A stretch of 64,000 nucleotides of DNA from Micromonospora coerulea (GCF_016598485.1 NZ_JAEMUW010000006.1:1-64000), one strand, 5' to 3'. Counted from the stretch's first letter, positions 25,747 through 34,832 are shown. A program made the numbers and translations. The notes: generated by a model from the sequence alone, not told the origin.

Positions 25747-26106
25747 TCAGGAGACCGCGCGCAGCGCGCGCAGTCGTAGCAGCAGGCGCCGACGGCTCCA
25801 GGACAGCCCGAGGAGCTTGCCGGCGACCGCCGCCGCGAGGCAGCCGAGCACGGCCGCGGCGACGGCCGGGCCGCCGCTCGGTCCGACCACGAGGACGCCG
25901 GCCACGGCGGTGACGAGGGCCAACGCACCCCAGTCGCAGCCGCAGTCGTTGAACAGCCGGCGGATGATCGCTGCCGTACGCTCGCGCTCCGTCGCGTCGA
26001 GCCCGGGCAGTGTGACGGTGACCCGGTCGAGGTGGGGGCGCCGGAGCAACGAGACCAGCGTCTCCGCCCGATCGAGATCCGCGCGATCAGCGATCTCGAT
26101 GTGCAT
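25747..26106 (-). CDS. Small membrane protein upstream of the metzincin
   Basis: A 119-residue protein. The first half is a soluble alpha/beta-like segment (MHIEIADRADLDRAETLVSLL, then VTVTLPGLDATERERTAAIIRRLFNDCGCDWG); the second half has one long or two short hydrophobic segments (LALVTAVAGVLVV, VAAAVLGCLAAAVAGKLLGL) and a very basic C-terminus (SRRRLLLRLRALRAVS). It precedes the metzincin gene by 19 bp in the same direction. The pairing suggests a membrane partner, inhibitor or effector of the protease. No family recognised. Confidence 0.65.
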   Translation of the reverse strand: MHIEIADRADLDRAETLVSLLRRPHLDRVTVTLPGLDATERERTAAIIRRLFNDCGCDWGALALVTAVAGVLVVGPSGGPAVAAAVLGCLAAAVAGKLLGLSWSRRRLLLRLRALRAVS

Positions 26107-26209
26107 GAGGGTGTCACCTTCCCACTGACACCCTGACTGTGAGCGTGGTCGATCGCCAGGTCAACGATCTTTCAGCTACCCGACTGTGGCTGCCTCGCCA
26201 GCGGTGCGA

Positions 26210-27130
26210 TCAGAGCTGCGCCAGCCGGGGAAGCAGTGGTCCGAGCTGGTCGACGGCGTCCGTGCGTACCACGAAGCGAGTGATGCCCCAGCGGCGCCGG
26301 TGGGCCGCGACCGCCGCGACGATCTCCTCCGCCGTGCCGATCAGGACGAACGGGGTGGCCAGCAGCTCGCCGACGATCAGGCCGGTGTCGGCGGCCGTCT
26401 TCGCGGCTGCAGCCTCGGCGTCGTCGGTCACCACCACCTGCTGGACCAGGGCCTCCAGCGCGGGCGGCTCGACCCGGCCGGCGGCCCCGGCCGCCACGTG
26501 CGAAAGCTGCGCCTCCAGCTGCTCGGCCCGCCACCGCACGTCGTGGGCGTGGCCGTCGGCGAGGGTACGCCCGAAACCGGTCAGGCCGACCACGTCGGCG
26601 TGCGCGCCGGCCCAGCGCAGCAGCGTCGAGTTGGCCGTACCCATGGTCAGCGGCACCCGGTCCTGGACGGGTCGCAGGCCGCCCATCCGGGCCGCGTGCG
26701 CGACCAGCTCCGGGGTGTCCACGGTGACCTCCTCGCCGGCCAGCAGGTCGCGGACCGCCTCGGTGACCGCCACGCAGCGGCGCACCCGGGCGGCGACGTC
26801 GGGCCGCTCGCGCCCGACGGCCCGCCACTCGGCCGGGGTGTGTCCGGCGCCGATGCCGAGCCGGGCCCGCCCGCCGGAGACCACGTCCAGGGTGGCCACG
26901 TCGGTGGCGAGCAGGATCGGCTCCCGGATGCCGGCGTTGGCGACGTACGAGCCGAGGCCGAGCGTCGAGGTCACCGCCGCGGCGGCCGCCAGCGAGACGA
27001 ACGGCGACGCGCCGTGGCCGGGATGGTCGGCGGCGAGCAGGGCGTCGAAGCCGGCGGCCTCGACCCGGCGGGCCAGGTCGAGCCAGCCGGCGGCGTCGGC
27101 GGGACGGGCCTGGACGGAAAAGATCACCAT
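26210..27130 (-). CDS. LLM-class (F420-type) oxidoreductase
   Basis: A 306-residue luciferase-like monooxygenase-class protein, a TIM barrel using F420 or FMN. Motifs: MVIFSVQARPADAAGWLDLARRVEAAGFDALLAAD at the start, LGSYVANAGIREPILLATDVATLDVVSGGRARLGIGAGHTPAEW in the middle, typical of the TIGR03621 F420-dependent group, and GWGITRFVV-like strand at the end. Substrate unknown. The open frame extends to 27274, but homology begins at ATG 27130. Single gene, with about 100 bp to the neighbours. Confidence 0.85.
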   Translation of the reverse strand: MVIFSVQARPADAAGWLDLARRVEAAGFDALLAADHPGHGASPFVSLAAAAAVTSTLGLGSYVANAGIREPILLATDVATLDVVSGGRARLGIGAGHTPAEWRAVGRERPDVAARVRRCVAVTEAVRDLLAGEEVTVDTPELVAHAARMGGLRPVQDRVPLTMGTANSTLLRWAGAHADVVGLTGFGRTLADGHAHDVRWRAEQLEAQLSHVAAGAAGRVEPPALEALVQQVVVTDDAEAAAAKTAADTGLIVGELLATPFVLIGTAEEIVAAVAAHRRRWGITRFVVRTDAVDQLGPLLPRLAQL

Positions 27131-27236
27131 CGGCTCAGCATCCGGCGTCCGCGGCGCGGAAACCAGCCCGGAGCACCGATTCTGCTGACCGGCGAATCCC
27201 ACGGCCCCCCGCGTCGGCCGGCCAGTTCCGGGCCGA

Positions 27237-27731
27237 TCACGTCGACAGCGGCGGCGGGCCCGGCGGCTCGACAAGCAGTTCCACGGTGCCGCCCGCCTCG
27301 CGGTTCAGCGCCGCGACGAGTTTCTTCTCCTCGTACCTGAAGTGCGACTCCAGCAGGGCGGCGAGGCCGTCCAGCTCGGCGCGCACGTCCCGGCCGCCGG
27401 CCCGGCCGGTGACCAGGTCCTCGACCCGGCGCAGGATGCCCGCCACCACCTGGTGGTCCGCGGCCAGTTCGGCGAGGACCGGGCGCAGCGCCGGCTCCCG
27501 TTCGGCGAGGACCCGGAACGCGCCGCCGTCCTCGCCGGTGTGGTGCCGGTCGAGCGCCGCACAGAAGGCCAGGCAGTGGGCTCGCAGCGCGCGGGGCGGT
27601 CGGGCGTCCCCACCGGGGGAGTCCAGGCCGGTACGCAGCCGGGCCAGCTCCTCGCGGAGCCAGAGGTGGATCTCGATCAACTGGTTGCCGAGGGCGGTCA
27701 GCCGCCCGCCCGGCTCGTGGGATGGGTGCAC
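27237..27731 (-). CDS. Hemerythrin-like (HHE domain) protein
   Basis: A 164-residue all-helical protein with His/Glu residues spaced as in HHE cation-binding domains: IEIHLWLREEL, HCLAFCAALDRHHTGEDGGAF, DHQVVAGILRRVEDL and LESHFRYEEKKLVAAL. It likely binds a di-iron centre and has an oxygen-, NO- or redox-sensing role, as known for HHE proteins. GTG 27731 (VHPSHEPGG) is preceded by AGGGGA and is preferred over the longer ATG frame to 27809. Confidence 0.85.
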   Translation of the reverse strand: MHPSHEPGGRLTALGNQLIEIHLWLREELARLRTGLDSPGGDARPPRALRAHCLAFCAALDRHHTGEDGGAFRVLAEREPALRPVLAELAADHQVVAGILRRVEDLVTGRAGGRDVRAELDGLAALLESHFRYEEKKLVAALNREAGGTVELLVEPPGPPPLST

Positions 27732-27836
27732 ATGGTCCCCTGCTGTCCCGCGCCTCCATGCCCACGGCGGTCTTCGTGCCGGGCGCACCGCGACGCTGCG
27801 CCGGACCATACCCGCTCGCCGCCCGCGCCGCCCCGG

Positions 27837-29168
27837 TCAGGTCGACGGCTCGTCGGGCGCCGGCTCGTGCCAGCGCGCCCGGTACGCGGCCTCGCTCGCC
27901 TCGTGCGTGGTCCGCTCGGCGAAGACCAGCTCGTGCAGGGCGCGTCGGGCCTCACCCATGGTCGCCACCTCCACCACGACCAGCCCCACACAGATGACGG
28001 TCAGCAGGGTCAGGGTGGCCAGACCGGGCAGCCGCGCGCCGACCGGGATGCTCCCGGCGAGCAGGAGCACCGTGCCCACCCGGATCCAGGACAGCGTGTG
28101 CAGCGTGCGGAGCTGGAAGAGCATGTTTCCGCAGAGGTAGCAGATCACCCCGCCGAACAGCAGCGCCGCGCTGGGACCGTGGGAGCGTTCGGCCAGCGGG
28201 ATGTGCGGATCGGCGATCTGGTGCACGATCCCCTCGGCGCCCAGGGCGAACAGGATGATCCCGGCGATCATCGGCAGGTAGAGGTACGCGTACGCGTCCC
28301 GGGCCATGGCCACCCGGGGTCGTCCCTGGGTGGCGTGCAGCGCGATCCGAGCGGCCGGGCCCACCCAGTCGTAGTGCGCCCACCACAGCGCGGCGGTGAA
28401 CACGATGCCGAGGACGGCGGCCGCCACCGCCGGCCAGCTCGGTGGCTGGCCGAGCAGGTTGCTGCCGACGCCGACGGAGATGACCGACTCACCCAGGGCG
28501 ATGATCAGGATCAGGTCGTACCGCTCGGTCCAGTGCTCGGCGGAGGTGACGCCCCAGCCCCAGGTGCCCGCGATCAGCCCGGTGCCGTACTGGAGCACCA
28601 CCACCGTTGCCCAGAGCCCGTCGCGGACCATCGAGGCCCGGCCGGAGTCGTCGATCTGGGCCGGGATCAGCGCGGCGCCGAGCAGCAGAACGGTGCTCAG
28701 GGCGAGCTCGGGGGCGAACCGGCTGAGCTGCCGGCGCTCGTTCGGGCTGTCCCGGACGGCGTGCAGGTAGAGCGCCAGGTGCACCAGGCGGATGACCACG
28801 TAGCTGCCCGCCGCCACCATCGGGCCGGCGGCGTTCTCCCCGGCATCGCGGAAGGCCTGCGGGAGCGCCAGCGCGAAGGTGAAGAGCGCGGCCATGCCGG
28901 CCACCATGAGCACCGGCACGAAGCCCTCCCCGAGCCGGACCCGGGTGGCGACGACGCTGTGCACGACCCAGGACCACCAGAGCACGGCGAGCACCAGCAG
29001 CGCGTGCAGCAGGTTGGTGCCGTTGATGTTCAGGGCGGTGGCCCGGGTGATGATGAAGAACGAGAAGACGAAGACCAGGTCGAAGAAGACCTCGAACCGG
29101 TCCACCCGGGCGCCGGGGGCGACCGCGACGGCGGGGCCCAACCAGCCACGCCCCCGAGTGCCGCCCAC
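27837..29168 (-). CDS. LtrA (low temperature requirement A) family membrane protein
   Basis: A 443-residue polytopic protein with about eleven membrane helices. The N-terminal family motif ARVDRFEVFFDLVFVFSFF is the best identifying feature, followed by WWSWVV and, later, ERYDLILIIALGESVISVG, also an LtrA hallmark. The name comes from a Listeria mutant; the molecular function is unresolved. Single gene between the hemerythrin-like and TetR genes, all on the minus strand. ATG 29168 is adopted. Confidence 0.9.
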   Translation of the reverse strand: MGGTRGRGWLGPAVAVAPGARVDRFEVFFDLVFVFSFFIITRATALNINGTNLLHALLVLAVLWWSWVVHSVVATRVRLGEGFVPVLMVAGMAALFTFALALPQAFRDAGENAAGPMVAAGSYVVIRLVHLALYLHAVRDSPNERRQLSRFAPELALSTVLLLGAALIPAQIDDSGRASMVRDGLWATVVVLQYGTGLIAGTWGWGVTSAEHWTERYDLILIIALGESVISVGVGSNLLGQPPSWPAVAAAVLGIVFTAALWWAHYDWVGPAARIALHATQGRPRVAMARDAYAYLYLPMIAGIILFALGAEGIVHQIADPHIPLAERSHGPSAALLFGGVICYLCGNMLFQLRTLHTLSWIRVGTVLLLAGSIPVGARLPGLATLTLLTVICVGLVVVEVATMGEARRALHELVFAERTTHEASEAAYRARWHEPAPDEPST

Positions 29169-29212
29169 CGGTCGAGTCTTTCAGCGGCGGTCGGCTCCGG
29201 TCGGCGAATCGC

Positions 29213-29788
29213 TCAGCCGGTGCGCTGCCGCAGGCCGTCCATCAGCAGGTCGAGCAGCCGGCTGGCCTGCTCGCGCTGGTCGGGTTCGCCGGCGACCAGG
29301 GAGATCCCGCTCAGCCCGGCCAGTACGTCGGCGGGCGCGACGTCACCCCGTACGGCGCCGGTCGCGCCGCCCGCCGCCAGCAGCAGGTCGAGCGTGGCCA
29401 GCAGGCGGTCGCGGCTGTGCGCGTACGGGTTGGCGCCGGAGGCGATGGCGAGTCGGAGCGCGTCGGCCATGCCCCGCTTGGTCGACAGGTAGTCGACGAA
29501 CCGGTCCATCCAGGCCCGGAGTGCCCGATCCGGCGGCAGGGTGGCCAGCAGGTCCGGCGCGGCGTCGCAGAGCTTGGTCAGCTCGTTGCGGTAGGCCGCC
29601 TCGATCAGTGCCTCCCGGGTGGGGAAGTGCCGGTAGAGGGTGCCGATGCCCACCCCGGCGTCCTTGGCGATCGAGTCGAGCGTTACCTCGGGCCCGTCGT
29701 GGGAAAACGCGCGTACGGCGGCGTCCAGCAGGCGTTGCCGGTTGCGCAGCGCGTCGGCGCGCAGCGGTCGGGGGCCGGTGTCCGGCAC
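29213..29788 (-). CDS. TetR-family regulator
   Basis: A 191-residue repressor-type protein. DNA-binding domain LRNRQRLLDAAVRAFSHDGPEVTLDSIAKDAGVGIGTLYRHFPTREALIEAAYR at the N-terminus, then a ligand-binding C-terminal domain of the SBD-like type (RAWMDRFVDYLSTKRGMADALR...). GTG 29788 follows GAAGGAGG. Divergent from the SDR gene at 29936 with palindromic sites between; the likely role is repression of itself and the SDR. Confidence 0.92.
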   Translation of the reverse strand: MPDTGPRPLRADALRNRQRLLDAAVRAFSHDGPEVTLDSIAKDAGVGIGTLYRHFPTREALIEAAYRNELTKLCDAAPDLLATLPPDRALRAWMDRFVDYLSTKRGMADALRLAIASGANPYAHSRDRLLATLDLLLAAGGATGAVRGDVAPADVLAGLSGISLVAGEPDQREQASRLLDLLMDGLRQRTG

Positions 29789-29834
29789 GTCGCCTCCTTC
29801 GAGTGACCGGCCGGAGCGCGGTCGGGTTGGCAAG

Positions 29835-29879
29835 CGGAGTCTCCTCCGTTTAGTCTCGACCGTAACGGAGGATCCTCCG
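29835..29879. promoter_or_regulatory. Two TetR operator candidates upstream of the SDR gene
   Basis: A perfect 14-bp palindrome CGGAGGATCCTCCG at 29866-29879 and a near copy, CGGAGTCTCCTCCG, at 29835-29848, 31 bp apart centre to centre (about three helical turns). They lie in the 147-bp gap between the divergent tetR and SDR genes. Confidence 0.75.
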
Positions 29880-29935
29880 ATTCTCATCGTAGCGGCCGGA
29901 CCTGGCGTCCGCGTCGCCACCGACAAGGATGGATC

Positions 29936-30883
29936 ATGACCACCAGCACACCTGTCAACACGCCGTTCTCCCGCGAGACCACCGCCGTGGAGGTGGTGCG
30001 CGGCCTCGACCTCACCGGCCGCCGGGCCATCGTCACCGGCGGCGCGTCCGGGATCGGGGTGGAGACCGCCCGCGCGCTCGCCGCCGCCGGAGCCGACGTC
30101 ACGCTCGCCGTCCGCAACGTCGACGCCGGCCAGCAGGTCGCCACCGACATCGCCGGTACCACCGGCAACGACCACGTCCTGGTGGCCCCGCTGGACCTCG
30201 CCGACCTGACGTCCGTGGCCGACTTCGTCCGCAGCTGGGACGGGCCGCTGCACATCCTGGTCAACAACGCCGGCATCATGGCCTCGCCCGAGATGCGCAC
30301 CGCGCAGGGCTGGGAGATGCAGTTCGCCACCAACCACCTCGGCCACTTCGCCCTGGCCACCGGCCTGCGCCGGTCCCTGGCCGCCGCCGGGGGCGCCCGG
30401 ATCGTCTCGGTCAGCTCGTCGGCGCACCTGCGCTCGCCCGTGGTGTTCGAGGACATCCACTTCCATCAGCGGCCGTACGAGCCGTGGGCGGCGTACGGGC
30501 AGTCCAAGACGGCGAACGTGCTCTTCGCGGTGGAGGTCAGCCGGCGCTGGGCGGACGACGGCATTCTCAGCAACGCCCTGATGCCCGGGGCGATCCGGAC
30601 CAACCTCCAGCGCTACATCAGCGACGAGGACCTCGCCCGGCTGCGAGCCGAGAGCGGGGGCGAGACGATGCCCAGTTGGAAGGACACCGAGCAGGGCGCC
30701 GCGACCTCCGTGCTGGTCGCCGCCTCTCCGCTGCTCGATGGCGTCGGCGGACGGTACTTCGAGGACTGCCAGGAGGCCGGGCCCAACCAGCCCGGCACCC
30801 GCACCGGATACGCCCCGTACGCGCTGGACCCGGAGGCGGCGGAGCGGCTCTGGCAGGTCTCCGAGGAGCACCTGCGGGGCTGA
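29936..30883 (+). CDS. Short-chain dehydrogenase/reductase
   Basis: A 315-residue classical SDR of the retinol/protochlorophyllide-reductase-like type. Cofactor motif TGGASGIG near residue 35, NNAG at HILVNNAGIMA, catalytic Ser in VSVSSSAHL and YGQSK (Tyr-x3-Lys). NADP(H) use is suggested by the Arg in AVRNVDAG after the second strand. The FHQRPYEPWAAYGQSK segment is typical of this subgroup. Controlled by the divergent TetR protein; substrate unknown, probably a lipophilic aldehyde or ketone. Followed by a strong terminator. Confidence 0.9.
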   Translation: MTTSTPVNTPFSRETTAVEVVRGLDLTGRRAIVTGGASGIGVETARALAAAGADVTLAVRNVDAGQQVATDIAGTTGNDHVLVAPLDLADLTSVADFVRSWDGPLHILVNNAGIMASPEMRTAQGWEMQFATNHLGHFALATGLRRSLAAAGGARIVSVSSSAHLRSPVVFEDIHFHQRPYEPWAAYGQSKTANVLFAVEVSRRWADDGILSNALMPGAIRTNLQRYISDEDLARLRAESGGETMPSWKDTEQGAATSVLVAASPLLDGVGGRYFEDCQEAGPNQPGTRTGYAPYALDPEAAERLWQVSEEHLRG

Positions 30884-30900
30884 CCCCGCCCGAGATGGCG

Positions 30901-30938
30901 AAAGGGGGGCGCGCGGCGTGAGCCGCGCGCCCCCCTTT
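30901..30938. terminator. Strong bidirectional terminator
   Basis: GGGGGGCGCGCGGC pairs perfectly with GCCGCGCGCCCCCC around a GTGA loop, with AAA on the left and TTT on the right, between the converging SDR and sucB genes. Confidence 0.9.
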
Positions 30939-30956
30939 CCGGGCGTTCCCCCGGGT

Positions 30957-32804
30957 CTACAGACCCAGCTCGGCCTCGAAGTTGCCGGCCTCCAGCCGCT
31001 CCTTGACCGCGACCAGGAAGCGGGCGGCGTCCGCGCCGTCGATCAGCCGGTGGTCGTACGACATGGCCAGGTAGACCATCGAGCGCACCGCGACGACCTC
31101 GCCCAGCTCCGGGTCGTTCACCACGACCGGACGCTTCACCACGGCACCCGTGCCGAGCATCGCCGACTGCGGCGACGGCACGATCGGGGTGTCGAAGAGC
31201 GCGCCCCGGCTGCCCGTGTTGGTCAGCGTGAAGGTCGCGCCGGTGATCTCGTCGGGGCTGATCTTGTTGGTCCGGGTGCGCTCGGCCAGGTCCGCGACCC
31301 GCTTGGCGATGCCGCCCAGGTTGAGGTCGCCGGCGTTGTGGATGACCGGCACCAGAAGCCCGCGCTCGGTGTCCACGGCGATGCCGAGGTGCTCCGCGTC
31401 CGGGTAGGTGATCGTCCCCGCCGCCAGGTCCATCCGGGCGTTGACGATCGGATACGCCTGCAGCGCCTCGACGGCGGCAAGTGCGAAGAACGGCAGGAAC
31501 GACAGCTTCACGCCGTGCCGCTGCTGGAAGGAGTCCTTCGCCTGCGCCCGCAGCTTGGCGATCCTGGTGACGTCCACCTCGATCACCGTGGTGAGCTGCG
31601 CCATCTCGTGCAGCGACTCCTGCATCCGCTTGGCGATCGCCGTGCGGATCCGGGTCAGCTTCTCGGTGGTGCCCCGCTTGCCGCTCGGCTGCGGCTTCGC
31701 GGCCGGCTTGGCCGGGGCGGGCGCCGCGGCGGCCGGGGCCGGCTGGGCGGCCGGCGCGGCCTTGGCGGCCTTCGCCTTCTCGGCCGCCTCCAGCACGTCC
31801 TGCTTGCGGATCCGGCCACCGACACCGGTGCCGTTGACCGAGGAGAGGTCGACGCCGTGCTCGCTGGCCAGCTTGCGCACCAGCGGAGTCACGTAACCGG
31901 CCGCCTCCTCGCCGCCACCCTGCACCGGGGCGGAGGGGCGCTGCGGGGTCGGGGTCGGCGCGGCCGGCTGGGCGGCCTGCTCGGCCTTCGCGGGCTGCGC
32001 CGCCACCTCGGCCTCCGCGGCCGGCTCGTTGTAGGACAGGCCCGGGGTCGGCTCCTCGACCTTGGGCTCCGGCGTGGGCTCGGGCTTGGGCTCCGGCTTG
32101 GGCTCCGGCTTGGGCTCCGGCTTGGGCTCGGGCTTCGGCTCGGGCTTGGGCTCCGGCTTCGCCTCGGCCGGCGCGGCGCCGGCGGCACCGATGATCGCCA
32201 GGTCGGCGCCGACGTCGGCGGTCTCGTCCTCGGCGACCTTGATCTCCAGCAGGGTGCCGGCGACCGGCGACGGGATCTCCGTGTCGACCTTGTCGGTGGA
32301 GACCTCCAGCAGCGCCTCGTCCACCTCGACGGTGTCGCCGACCTGCTTGAGCCAGCGGGTGACCGTACCCTCGGTGACGCTCTCGCCCAGGGCCGGCATC
32401 TTGACCGGGGTGCCCTCGCCGGATGGCGCCGGAGCGGCCTGGGCCGCCGGCTGCTCCGGGGCGGGCTTCTCCTGCTCGGGCTCGGGACCCGTGCCTTCGG
32501 CGGCGGCCGTCGGCTCGGCGGCGGGCCCGGCGGCCGGCTGCGGTGCGGCCGCGCCGGCCTCTTCGCCCTCGCCCGCGATGACGGCCAGCTCGCTGCCGAC
32601 CTCGGCGGTCTCGTCCTCACCGACCACGATCCGGCTCAGCACACCCGCCGCGGGGGACGGGATCTCGGTGTCGACCTTGTCGGTCGAGACCTCGAGCAGC
32701 GGCTCGTCGACCTCGACGGTGTCGCCCTCCTGCTTGAGCCAGCGCGTGACGGTGCCCTCGGTGACGCTCTCGCCGAGCCGGGGCATGGTGACCGATACCG
32801 GCAT
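30957..32804 (-). CDS. sucB: Dihydrolipoamide acyltransferase (2-oxoglutarate dehydrogenase E2)
   Basis: The E2 core of a 2-oxo acid dehydrogenase complex, transferring acyl groups from lipoamide to CoA. Of 615 residues, two lipoyl domains carry STDKVDT (lipoyl Lys at about 43 and 172), a very regular (Glu-Pro-Lys-Pro)n linker covers about 215-252, then an E3/E1-binding domain ([17 protein letters not shown]...GRIRKQDVL) and the catalytic domain with [15 protein letters not shown] (His and Asp of HxxxDG). Catalytic-domain similarity favours succinyltransferase, but branched-chain specificity cannot be excluded. Lies 67 bp downstream of lpd in one operon; E1 is not in the window. LipA and LipB supply its lipoyl groups. 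Confidence 0.92.
   Translation of the reverse strand: MPVSVTMPRLGESVTEGTVTRWLKQEGDTVEVDEPLLEVSTDKVDTEIPSPAAGVLSRIVVGEDETAEVGSELAVIAGEGEEAGAAAPQPAAGPAAEPTAAAEGTGPEPEQEKPAPEQPAAQAAPAPSGEGTPVKMPALGESVTEGTVTRWLKQVGDTVEVDEALLEVSTDKVDTEIPSPVAGTLLEIKVAEDETADVGADLAIIGAAGAAPAEAKPEPKPEPKPEPKPEPKPEPKPEPKPEPTPEPKVEEPTPGLSYNEPAAEAEVAAQPAKAEQAAQPAAPTPTPQRPSAPVQGGGEEAAGYVTPLVRKLASEHGVDLSSVNGTGVGGRIRKQDVLEAAEKAKAAKAAPAAQPAPAAAAPAPAKPAAKPQPSGKRGTTEKLTRIRTAIAKRMQESLHEMAQLTTVIEVDVTRIAKLRAQAKDSFQQRHGVKLSFLPFFALAAVEALQAYPIVNARMDLAAGTITYPDAEHLGIAVDTERGLLVPVIHNAGDLNLGGIAKRVADLAERTRTNKISPDEITGATFTLTNTGSRGALFDTPIVPSPQSAMLGTGAVVKRPVVVNDPELGEVVAVRSMVYLAMSYDHRLIDGADAARFLVAVKERLEAGNFEAELGL
32070..32164. repeat. Tandem 12-bp repeat coding for the Glu-Pro-Lys-Pro linker of sucB
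   Basis: About eight imperfect copies of a 12-bp unit (ggcttgggctcc, plus strand) inside the sucB linker between lipoyl domain 2 and the E3-binding domain. The unit length keeps the frame, so copy number could vary among strains without breaking the gene. Confidence 0.8.
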
Positions 32805-32871
32805 GTTCTCCAGACTCCTTCATTCCCGTGGTGGGATCATCGCCCGTCGCCGGACGCCGCGGTTGTCGTGA

Positions 32872-34260
32872 TCAGGCGTGCGAGTGCAGCGGCTTGCCGG
32901 CGAGGGCCATGTGCGCCTCGCCAAGGGCCTCGGTCTGCGTGGGGTGGGCGTGCAGGAGCTGCGCCACCTCGGCCGGGTACGCCTCCCAGTTGTAGATGAG
33001 CTGCGCCTCCCCGACCAGCTCGCCGACCCGGGCGCCGACCATGTGCACGCCGACCACCGGACCGTCCTCCAGGCGGACCACCTTCACGAAGCCGGCCGTC
33101 TTGAGGATCTGGCTCTTGCCGTTGCCACCGAGGTTGTAGTTGAAGGTCTTGACCTTGTCGCCGTACTGCTCCTTGGCCTTCGCCTCGGTCAGGCCGACCG
33201 ACGCCAGCTCAGGGTCGGAGTAGGTGACCCGCGGGATGCCCGCCTCGTCGATCACGGCCGGGTTCTGGCCGGCGATCTCCTCGGCGACGAAGATGCCCTG
33301 CTGGAAGCCGCGGTGGGCGAGCTGGAGGCCGGGCACGATGTCGCCGACCGCGTAGACGTTCGGCACGCTGGTGCACAACCGCTCGTCGGTCAGCACGTAG
33401 CCGCGGTCCATCTTGACGCCCTGCTCCTCGTACCCGAGGTTGGCGGTGTTCGGGCCGCGACCGACGGCGACCAGCAGCAGCTCGGCCTCGACGGTCTCGC
33501 CGCCGGAGATGGTCAGCTTGACGCCCTTCTCGGTCTTCTCGACCTTCTCGAACGGCTTGCCGACCTTGAAGTTGATCTTACGCTTGCGGAACGCCCGCTC
33601 CAGCGCCTTGGACGACTCCTCGTCCTCGGCGGCGACCAGGCGGGGCAGCGCCTCGACGATCGTCACGTCCACCCCGAAGGACTTCCACACGCTGGCGAAC
33701 TCGACGCCGATCACGCCGCCGCCGAGCACGATCACCGACGCGGGGACCCGGTCGAGGGTCAGCGCGTGGTCGCTGGTGATGATCCGCTCGCCGTCGATCT
33801 CCAGGCCGGGCAGGCTCTTCGCGTACGAGCCGGAGGCCAGGATGACGTTGCGGCCGGTGTAGCGCTTGCCGTCCACCTCGACCACGTTCTGGCCGACCAG
33901 CTTGCCGGCGCCCGCCACGAAGGTGATGTTCTTGGCGCTGCCCACCAGGCCCTGCAGGCCCTTGTACAGGCGGGAGATCACGCCGTCCTTGTACGAGTTG
34001 ACCGCGGCCATGTCGATGCCGACCAGCTCGGCCTTCACGCCGAACTGCTCCGACTCGCGGGTCTGGTCGGCGATCTCGGCGGCGTGCAGCAGCGCCTTGG
34101 TGGGGATGCAGCCGTTGTGCAGGCAGGTCCCGCCGAGCTTGCCCTTCTCGATGAGCGCGACGGAGAGATCCAGCTGGGCGGCACGCAGCGCCGCCGCGTA
34201 GCCGCCGCTGCCACCTCCGAGAATGACGATGTCGAAGGTCGCTTCGTTCGGCTCGCTCAC
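32872..34260 (-). CDS. lpdA: Dihydrolipoamide dehydrogenase (E3)
   Basis: FAD enzyme that reoxidises dihydrolipoyl groups with NAD for the 2-oxo acid dehydrogenases and the glycine cleavage system. The 462-residue protein has FAD-binding VILGGGSGGYAAALRAA, the redox disulfide GGTCLHNGCIPTKALL, NAD-binding VIVLGGGVIGVEFASVW, and the interface His-Glu pair in LLHAHPTQTEALGEA. GTG 34260 (VSEPNEATFDIV) has GGGAG 8 bp upstream and is preferred to ATG 34311. First gene of an operon with sucB. Confidence 0.96.
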   Translation of the reverse strand: MSEPNEATFDIVILGGGSGGYAAALRAAQLDLSVALIEKGKLGGTCLHNGCIPTKALLHAAEIADQTRESEQFGVKAELVGIDMAAVNSYKDGVISRLYKGLQGLVGSAKNITFVAGAGKLVGQNVVEVDGKRYTGRNVILASGSYAKSLPGLEIDGERIITSDHALTLDRVPASVIVLGGGVIGVEFASVWKSFGVDVTIVEALPRLVAAEDEESSKALERAFRKRKINFKVGKPFEKVEKTEKGVKLTISGGETVEAELLLVAVGRGPNTANLGYEEQGVKMDRGYVLTDERLCTSVPNVYAVGDIVPGLQLAHRGFQQGIFVAEEIAGQNPAVIDEAGIPRVTYSDPELASVGLTEAKAKEQYGDKVKTFNYNLGGNGKSQILKTAGFVKVVRLEDGPVVGVHMVGARVGELVGEAQLIYNWEAYPAEVAQLLHAHPTQTEALGEAHMALAGKPLHSHA

Positions 34261-34440
34261 GTCCAACTCCCAGGTCGCGTCGCTGCATCGGGGGTCACGG
34301 CAGGGTGACACGGAACAGACCCCACCTCGGTCATCTTGTCACTCCGAGCCCGAGGGCGCGTACTGAGGTGCCCAACGACACGTCACGGACACGTACGCTT
34401 GGCACCGTCTTCGATAGTGCGCGGGGGAGGAGATGGTCCG

Positions 34441-34770
34441 GTGGGGCTGTTCCGTCGACGGAAGCGGACGAGCGTGGCGAGCCGTGACCGGGTCGCCGAC
34501 CGCGCCGACCTGGACCATTTGGAGAACTTCGTCCGCACCCGGCGGGGCGTCGAGGCGTACATCGAGCCGCGGACGACCGTCACCGAGACCACCGTCATGC
34601 TGATCGCCGACGACGGCGAGTGGACCCGGCGGCGGATCGACGGCCCGGAGGGTGCCCGGCGCTTGGCCCGCAAGCTGGCCATCCCGATCTACGACGTCCG
34701 GCTGATGGGCTACCCGCAACGGATGCGCGACTACAACGAACGCCGCAAGCGCCGTCCCGAGCTGTTCTGA
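34441..34770 (+). CDS. Conserved actinobacterial protein of unknown function, 109 residues
   Basis: A small soluble protein starting at GTG 34441 (VGLFRRRKR, very basic N-terminus) behind GGGGGAGGAG. The rest has an alpha/beta pattern: RVADRADLDHLENFVRTRRGVEAYIEPRTTVTETTVMLIADDGEWTRRRIDGPEGARRLARKLAIPIYDVRLMGYPQRMRDYN. Divergent from lpd, a position in which a similar oxidoreductase-adjacent protein is commonly seen in actinomycetes (recall only). The final segment PIYDVRLMGYPQRMRDYNERRK is strongly basic, perhaps for nucleic acid or protein contact. Function unknown. Confidence 0.8.
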   Translation: MGLFRRRKRTSVASRDRVADRADLDHLENFVRTRRGVEAYIEPRTTVTETTVMLIADDGEWTRRRIDGPEGARRLARKLAIPIYDVRLMGYPQRMRDYNERRKRRPELF

Positions 34771-34784
34771 GGCCCGGGCACGAA

Positions 34785-34815
34785 GACGGGGCGCCCCCGC
34801 AGGGAGCGCCCCGTC
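34785..34815. terminator. Bidirectional terminator upstream of pepA's end
   Basis: GACGGGGCGC pairs with GCGCCCCGTC around an 11-base loop between converging genes (34770 and 34833). Confidence 0.8.
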
Positions 34816-34832
34816 GTGCTGTCCGGTACCCG

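Noticed and set aside
30738..32999. Long plus-strand frame over sucB
   Set aside because: Antisense of sucB; its Gly/Leu/Arg repeats mirror the Glu-Pro-Lys-Pro linker.
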